A model generated the notes under the pieces. That model was given only the letters and a program-made list of their open reading frames with translations. It did no database searches and was not told the DNA's origin. Of a stretch of DNA of 64,000 nucleotides, positions 60,138-64,000 are shown one piece after another (position 1 is the first letter of the stretch; every line of letters starts with the position of its first letter). The translations under genes were made by a program, and so were the position numbers. Source of the stretch: Enteractinococcus coprophilus (lineage in GTDB: Bacteria; Actinomycetota; Actinomycetes; Actinomycetales; Micrococcaceae); contig NZ_VFOU01000001.1 in NCBI RefSeq assembly GCF_006716305.1, positions 930,001-994,000 on the forward strand, in the 5' to 3' direction.

Positions 60138-61160
60138 ATGCAAATTTTTAGTCAAAAGGTGGCAGCATCCACCGGACGCAACCTTGTGCCACCCGGACCC
60201 CGAGTTCCCGCCACCGACGCCATCATTGAAACCGAAGCGCTCCGCGCCGCTGCATACGCCGCCGCAGAGCACGTGGCGACTCTGAGTAAGCTCTCCGCCG
60301 TTGAACACTGGGCCAGTGAACCTATCGATGCCGACGTCGAAGTCCTCGTGGTGGATCGCCCCGGCTGGATCACCGCAAACTCGCACTCGCTTCAGGTCAT
60401 GCTCGAACCAGCATTTCAGCGGCTCAGCCAAGTCAGCGAAAGCCTGGTGAAAAGCCTCGGTTCAGACGCCACCGCAGGTTTCTCCGGCGCCCAAGTAGGT
60501 GCGGTGCTAGCATTCTTATCCACCAAGATTTTAGGCCAGTTTGAGCCCTACGCCGCCCAAGCTGCCGGTGGAGACGCTAAACCCCGACTGATGCTTGTGG
60601 CACCCAACGTCATGATGATCCGGGACGAACTCAAACTCGACCCCGAAGACTTCAGATTTTGGGTTAGCCTGCACGAACTGACACACGTGGCCCAATTCGC
60701 CCAGGCCCCGTGGCTGTCGCAGCACATCTTGGACATCGCAACCGACTTTTTGCTAACCAGTATCCTGCCGGAGTCCGAAAACCAGCTCACCGCGCCGCAG
60801 AAGGCTGCGAAAGCCAAGAAACTCGAATCCCAGATCACCGGGGTCATGTCACTGCTGGAAGGTCATGCCAACGTCATCATGGACGCCGTCGATCGGAAGC
60901 TGGTGCCCAGCGTGCGTGTGATCCGTAAGCGCTTCGACGAACGCTCAGCGAACCACAACTGGCTAGCGCACTTATTGCGCAAACTCTTTGGACTGGATGC
61001 CAAAGCAAAGCAGTACAAGCAGGGCCAAGCATTTGTTGCAGCGGTGATTGACCGCGTGGGGATGGAACAATTCAACATCGTCTGGGATGCACCAGAAAAT
61101 CTTCCGTCCATGGATGAACTGACCGATGCTGATGCTTGGGTTGCCCGCGTCTTCAAGTAG
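60138..61160 (+). CDS. Zinc-dependent metalloprotease of the F420-associated (DUF2342) family
   Basis: 340 residues, of the actinobacterial zincin family first annotated as coenzyme F420 biosynthesis-associated (PF10103). The zinc site HELTHVAQF (HExxH) is near residue 180, with the third ligand region EGHANVIMDAVD about 65 residues on. No signal peptide is visible. Role unknown; the link to F420 comes from co-occurrence only. It lies between dacB and tilS as in other actinobacteria. Confidence 0.9.
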   Translation: MQIFSQKVAASTGRNLVPPGPRVPATDAIIETEALRAAAYAAAEHVATLSKLSAVEHWASEPIDADVEVLVVDRPGWITANSHSLQVMLEPAFQRLSQVSESLVKSLGSDATAGFSGAQVGAVLAFLSTKILGQFEPYAAQAAGGDAKPRLMLVAPNVMMIRDELKLDPEDFRFWVSLHELTHVAQFAQAPWLSQHILDIATDFLLTSILPESENQLTAPQKAAKAKKLESQITGVMSLLEGHANVIMDAVDRKLVPSVRVIRKRFDERSANHNWLAHLLRKLFGLDAKAKQYKQGQAFVAAVIDRVGMEQFNIVWDAPENLPSMDELTDADAWVARVFK

Positions 61161-61168
61161 GCCATACT

Positions 61169-62287
61169 GTGAGCACTTCACCACCTGTTGACCCTCCACT
61201 GAGCGGACCGGACGCCTGGCCGCCAAGCAGTGCCTGGCCGGCTGCAGTCCATTCAGGTGTGAAGGCGCTAAGAGCCCTGGTGGACGGTTGGAGCGCATCG
61301 CAAGACCAACCTATCTTGGTGGGGGTTTCTGGTGGGGCAGATTCGATGGCTTTAGCGGCGCTCGCCGCTGAGACGCAACGCACTACTGGGCTGACATTCG
61401 GAGCATTGATTTTCGATCACCAGCTGCAAGAGATCACCGCACAGGTAGCCCACCAAGCTGCCCGCAGTTGTACGGTGATGGGTTTACAACCCGTTATGCT
61501 GCGGAAATTGACGGTAGTCTCCGGTAGGGATGGCCTTGAAGCGGCAGCTCGGCAGGCACGCTACGACGCGTTCGTACAGTGTGCCCACGAAATTCAAGCG
61601 GCAGGCGTATTAACAGCGCACACTGCTAACGACCAAGCCGAACAGGTGCTTTTAGGGCTTTCCCGGGGTTCCGGATTGCGCTCCATTGCGGGCATTCGTA
61701 AACAACGCACCCATGACGCACCCGGTTATGCGCCGGTACGCATCGGGCGACCGTTGCTGGAGCTGACCCGCGAAGCTACAGAACGTATTTGCGCTTGGGC
61801 CGGCATCCGGTATTTCGAAGATCCCATGAATCGAGATGACGCTATCGCCAGGATTCGGGTGCGGAGGCATCTGCTGCCGGCACTTGTGAATCCCAGCACT
61901 GGGCTGGGGCCGGGAGTGTTTTCCGGTTTGGTTACCACAGCAAGCTTGGCAGCCGATGATGCCGCAGTTTTAGAAGACATCGCCGATGCAACCTACCGCG
62001 AGCTAGTCATTGAAGAACCTCATCAGCTGAGCTTCTCGTTGAAAGCCCTGCAACGGTTGCCACCCGCTATCTTGCGACGGGTCATCGCTATTGCAGTACA
62101 ACATTTTGGGGCGCCTCAACCCAGTTTTGAGCGGTTAGCAGCCATCCAGGAACTGGTGTTCCCACCGCTGGGCAGGTCCTCGTCTTCCGGCCCGATCCAA
62201 TTGGAGGGCCATGTGAGTCTTTACCGCAAAAAAGGCGATGAAGAATATGCAAAACTATTAGTCATCCCCTCATACCCGAGGGACTAA
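61169..62287 (+). CDS. tilS: tRNA(Ile)-lysidine synthase
   Basis: 372 residues from GTG 61169, eight bases after the preceding stop. The N-type ATP pyrophosphatase P-loop SGGADSMALA is near residue 55, and HTANDQAEQVLLGLSRGSG follows. It converts C34 of the CAU-anticodon tRNA-Ile to lysidine so that AUA is read as isoleucine. The C-terminal domain is short compared with E. coli TilS, which is usual in actinobacteria. Confidence 0.93.
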   Translation: MSTSPPVDPPLSGPDAWPPSSAWPAAVHSGVKALRALVDGWSASQDQPILVGVSGGADSMALAALAAETQRTTGLTFGALIFDHQLQEITAQVAHQAARSCTVMGLQPVMLRKLTVVSGRDGLEAAARQARYDAFVQCAHEIQAAGVLTAHTANDQAEQVLLGLSRGSGLRSIAGIRKQRTHDAPGYAPVRIGRPLLELTREATERICAWAGIRYFEDPMNRDDAIARIRVRRHLLPALVNPSTGLGPGVFSGLVTTASLAADDAAVLEDIADATYRELVIEEPHQLSFSLKALQRLPPAILRRVIAIAVQHFGAPQPSFERLAAIQELVFPPLGRSSSSGPIQLEGHVSLYRKKGDEEYAKLLVIPSYPRD

Positions 62288-62309
62288 CCTGACCTAACGA
62301 GGAGTGACC

Positions 62310-62861
62310 ATGAAGGCCGAAGACGTTGCAGGCGATTTGGAGTCAGTATTACTGACTCGCGAAGAGATTGATGACATTGTCCAGGACCTGGCGGTGCAGA
62401 TCGATCGCGATTACGAAGGCAAAGATATTCTGCTGGTGGGCGTACTGAAAGGTGCGTTGATGATCATGGCGGATCTCTCTCGAGCGCTGCGCTCCAACGT
62501 CACCATCGATTTCATGGCCGTCTCCTCCTACGGGTCAGGAACCAAGTCTTCTGGCGTTGTCCGAATCCTGAAAGACCTTGAAGAAGATCTCATGGGACGC
62601 CATGTCCTGATTGTGGAAGATATCGTCGACTCGGGTCTGACCTTGTCTTGGTTGAAGACTAACTTGGAATCGCGTGGTCCTGCCTCCGTTGAGATTGTCA
62701 CGTTGTTCCGCAAACCTGAGGCACTTGCTGTCGACATTGATGTGAAATACATTGGGCGCGACATTCCCAACAAGTTTGTCGTTGGGTACGGTCTGGACTT
62801 CAGCCAGAAATATCGCAACCTGGATGTCTTGGCCACCTTGGCACCCCACGTCTACGAATAA
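62310..62861 (+). CDS. hpt: Hypoxanthine phosphoribosyltransferase
   Basis: 183 residues from ATG 62310, with GAGGAG upstream. The PRPP-binding loop is VLIVEDIVDSGLTLSWL, and VGVLKGALMIMADLSRAL and FVVGYGLDFSQKYRNL are family motifs. It salvages hypoxanthine and guanine to IMP and GMP. tilS-hpt is the conserved order; ftsH, usually next, is replaced here by an opposite-strand nuclease gene. Confidence 0.95.
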   Translation: MKAEDVAGDLESVLLTREEIDDIVQDLAVQIDRDYEGKDILLVGVLKGALMIMADLSRALRSNVTIDFMAVSSYGSGTKSSGVVRILKDLEEDLMGRHVLIVEDIVDSGLTLSWLKTNLESRGPASVEIVTLFRKPEALAVDIDVKYIGRDIPNKFVVGYGLDFSQKYRNLDVLATLAPHVYE

Positions 62862-62931
62862 AACAACTTTCTCGCGTTCCCGGTGATGCCGTTAGGTGTG
62901 GCACCACCGGGATGAGCGTGTCGGTGTGTGT

Positions 62932-64000
62932 TTATCCGCGATGCATATGATTCCGAATCCACTTTGCTTCTGGCGTCGAGGGATTCAGCAAGAATTCCGG
63001 AAACTGGTCGTCGTTCAGACGAACTAACACCTCGGACTCGTGGAGAATCGTGTGGTGGAAGCGGCATACCATCACAGCGTTTTCTAACGACGTCATCCCA
63101 CCGTTTTGCCAGTGCTGGATGTGATGCACTTCGGAGTACATGTGCGGCATTTGGCATCCGGGGTAGGCACATCCGCCGTCGCGCATAATCACCGCGCGAT
63201 GAATGCTCGTTGAAAATCCACGCTGGCTCCGCCCAACATCGAGGGGTTCGCCTTTGGAACCGAGCACCGCCGGGATAATGGATGCATCGCAGGCCATCAT
63301 GCGTAATTGCGCCCAGTCGAGTTCCATCGCATCATAGTCGTAGAGTTCCGGAAACGGTTTTCTTCCTTCAATCAAGGCAGCGATCTCATGTTGCACATTT
63401 GGGTCGTTAGAACCGAAATCTAGATACTCACCGGCTAGATCGGCGTATTGCAGGCCCACTGTCACTTTGGGAACCACATTGACCAAACGTCCTAGGCCAG
63501 GAATGACCACACCCGACGGCGTAATATCTTCCTCATGAGCCGTTGCTAAAGTCGCCTCGGCTGTCTGGTTGATGACGTCATGAGAATCCGCGGAGTGCTG
63601 ATTGATCTGATCTTGTGCACTGCCCGCCGGCAAGGTGGTGAGTACGATTCCGGTTTCTAAAATGTCTAACAGGAAATGCGACCACCTTTGGGCAGGTGTG
63701 CGGTTGTCATACAGCATGGGAATTTCGTATTCGTCATCTGCTGGTGTGATGCGTTGTGCCCCAGATTTTGTTGAGCCGTCGGGATTCAGGTGGGTTTCGT
63801 CGTTGATACGTGATATCTCATTGCGCAAGTTATTGACTTGTCTTCGCAATCGTTCTAATACGTTGCGATATTGCCATTTGGTGAGCACCCAGTCGAGCCG
63901 AATATGATTATCGCCCAGCGGGGAGATAAATCGTAGACCTTCCTCATACTGACGTTGCTTTGGGGTCAGTCGTGTCCCGGGTTTGGTGAATTGTCGGTTC
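62932..64000 (-). CDS. DUF222-HNH endonuclease, N-terminally truncated by window edge
   Basis: At least 356 residues; the frame is still open at 64000 (it reads TPKQRQYEEGLRF near the edge), so the N-terminus is outside. The central helical DUF222-like part (ending EGRKPFPELYDYDAMELDW) leads to the HNH domain: CAYPGCQMPHMYSEVHHIQHW, NGGMTSLENAVMVCRFHH. The Cys pairs and His-Asn-His set are complete. It is of the same family as the gene at 186-1538 but clearly a different paralogue. It faces hpt tail to tail, with 70 bases between. Confidence 0.9.
   Translation of the reverse strand, partial: NRQFTKPGTRLTPKQRQYEEGLRFISPLGDNHIRLDWVLTKWQYRNVLERLRRQVNNLRNEISRINDETHLNPDGSTKSGAQRITPADDEYEIPMLYDNRTPAQRWSHFLLDILETGIVLTTLPAGSAQDQINQHSADSHDVINQTAEATLATAHEEDITPSGVVIPGLGRLVNVVPKVTVGLQYADLAGEYLDFGSNDPNVQHEIAALIEGRKPFPELYDYDAMELDWAQLRMMACDASIIPAVLGSKGEPLDVGRSQRGFSTSIHRAVIMRDGGCAYPGCQMPHMYSEVHHIQHWQNGGMTSLENAVMVCRFHHTILHESEVLVRLNDDQFPEFLLNPSTPEAKWIRNHMHRG

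Overview
The window looks like an origin-proximal piece of a moderately high-GC actinobacterial chromosome, most like Micrococcales/Micrococcaceae. The evidence is the conserved block ppiA, rhomboid protease, crgA, class E sortase, pknB, pknA, pbpA, rodA, pstP, fhaB, fhaA, tRNA-Leu(CAG), the pheA/diacylglycerol kinase/serS block, the dacB/zinc metalloprotease/tilS/hpt block, GTG and TTG starts, and starts with an actinobacterial -10 a few bases upstream and no Shine-Dalgarno (leaderless). The genus cannot be fixed from sequence reading alone.

Layout. 1-8.4 kb: a partial gene, a DUF222-HNH nuclease, a convergent hemH/pyrimidine-dimer glycosylase pair, a MarR regulator, a protoglobin, TauE and FUSC membrane proteins, a patatin lipase and a BldC/excisionase-like HTH protein. 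8.4-23.3 kb: the growth and division block. Ser/Thr kinases PknA and PknB, phosphatase PstP, two FHA proteins, transpeptidase PbpA and the SEDS polymerase RodA form one tight minus-strand operon controlling cell-wall growth; a small cluster of DnaA boxes lies between the rhomboid gene and crgA. 23.3-34.7 kb: an accessory stretch with two ABC-2 exporters, a cyclase-family hydrolase, two flavin enzymes, a GerW-like protein, a stand-alone type I restriction R-subunit-like nuclease in AT-richer DNA, a YkvI-like transporter, an FMN reductase and a chromate transporter. It also holds a decayed membrane-protein gene (three in-frame TGA codons).

34.9-50.7 kb: a DEAD helicase, an LRV-domain membrane protein, VanW and lytic transglycosylase genes that overlap, a DtxR/MntR regulator, YceI, an NCS2 permease with a VOC protein, a HAD hydrolase, a degenerate LCP protein divergent from an aldehyde-dehydrogenase-fold protein that has lost its catalytic residues, a phosphoesterase, a lipoprotein and a thioesterase. 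50.7-64 kb: amidase, rhodanese, pheA, diacylglycerol kinase, serS, a HAD phosphatase, a SatD-like protein, inorganic pyrophosphatase, dacB, F420-associated metalloprotease, tilS and hpt, then a second DUF222-HNH nuclease in the place where ftsH is usual.

The most unusual observations are the predicted aldehyde dehydrogenase pseudoenzyme (47392-48813), the DnaA-box cluster at 10703-10834, a TTCAAATTTGAA-type palindrome in front of several redox or stress genes, and the solitary restriction-like nuclease. No CRISPR array, insertion sequence or prophage was seen.
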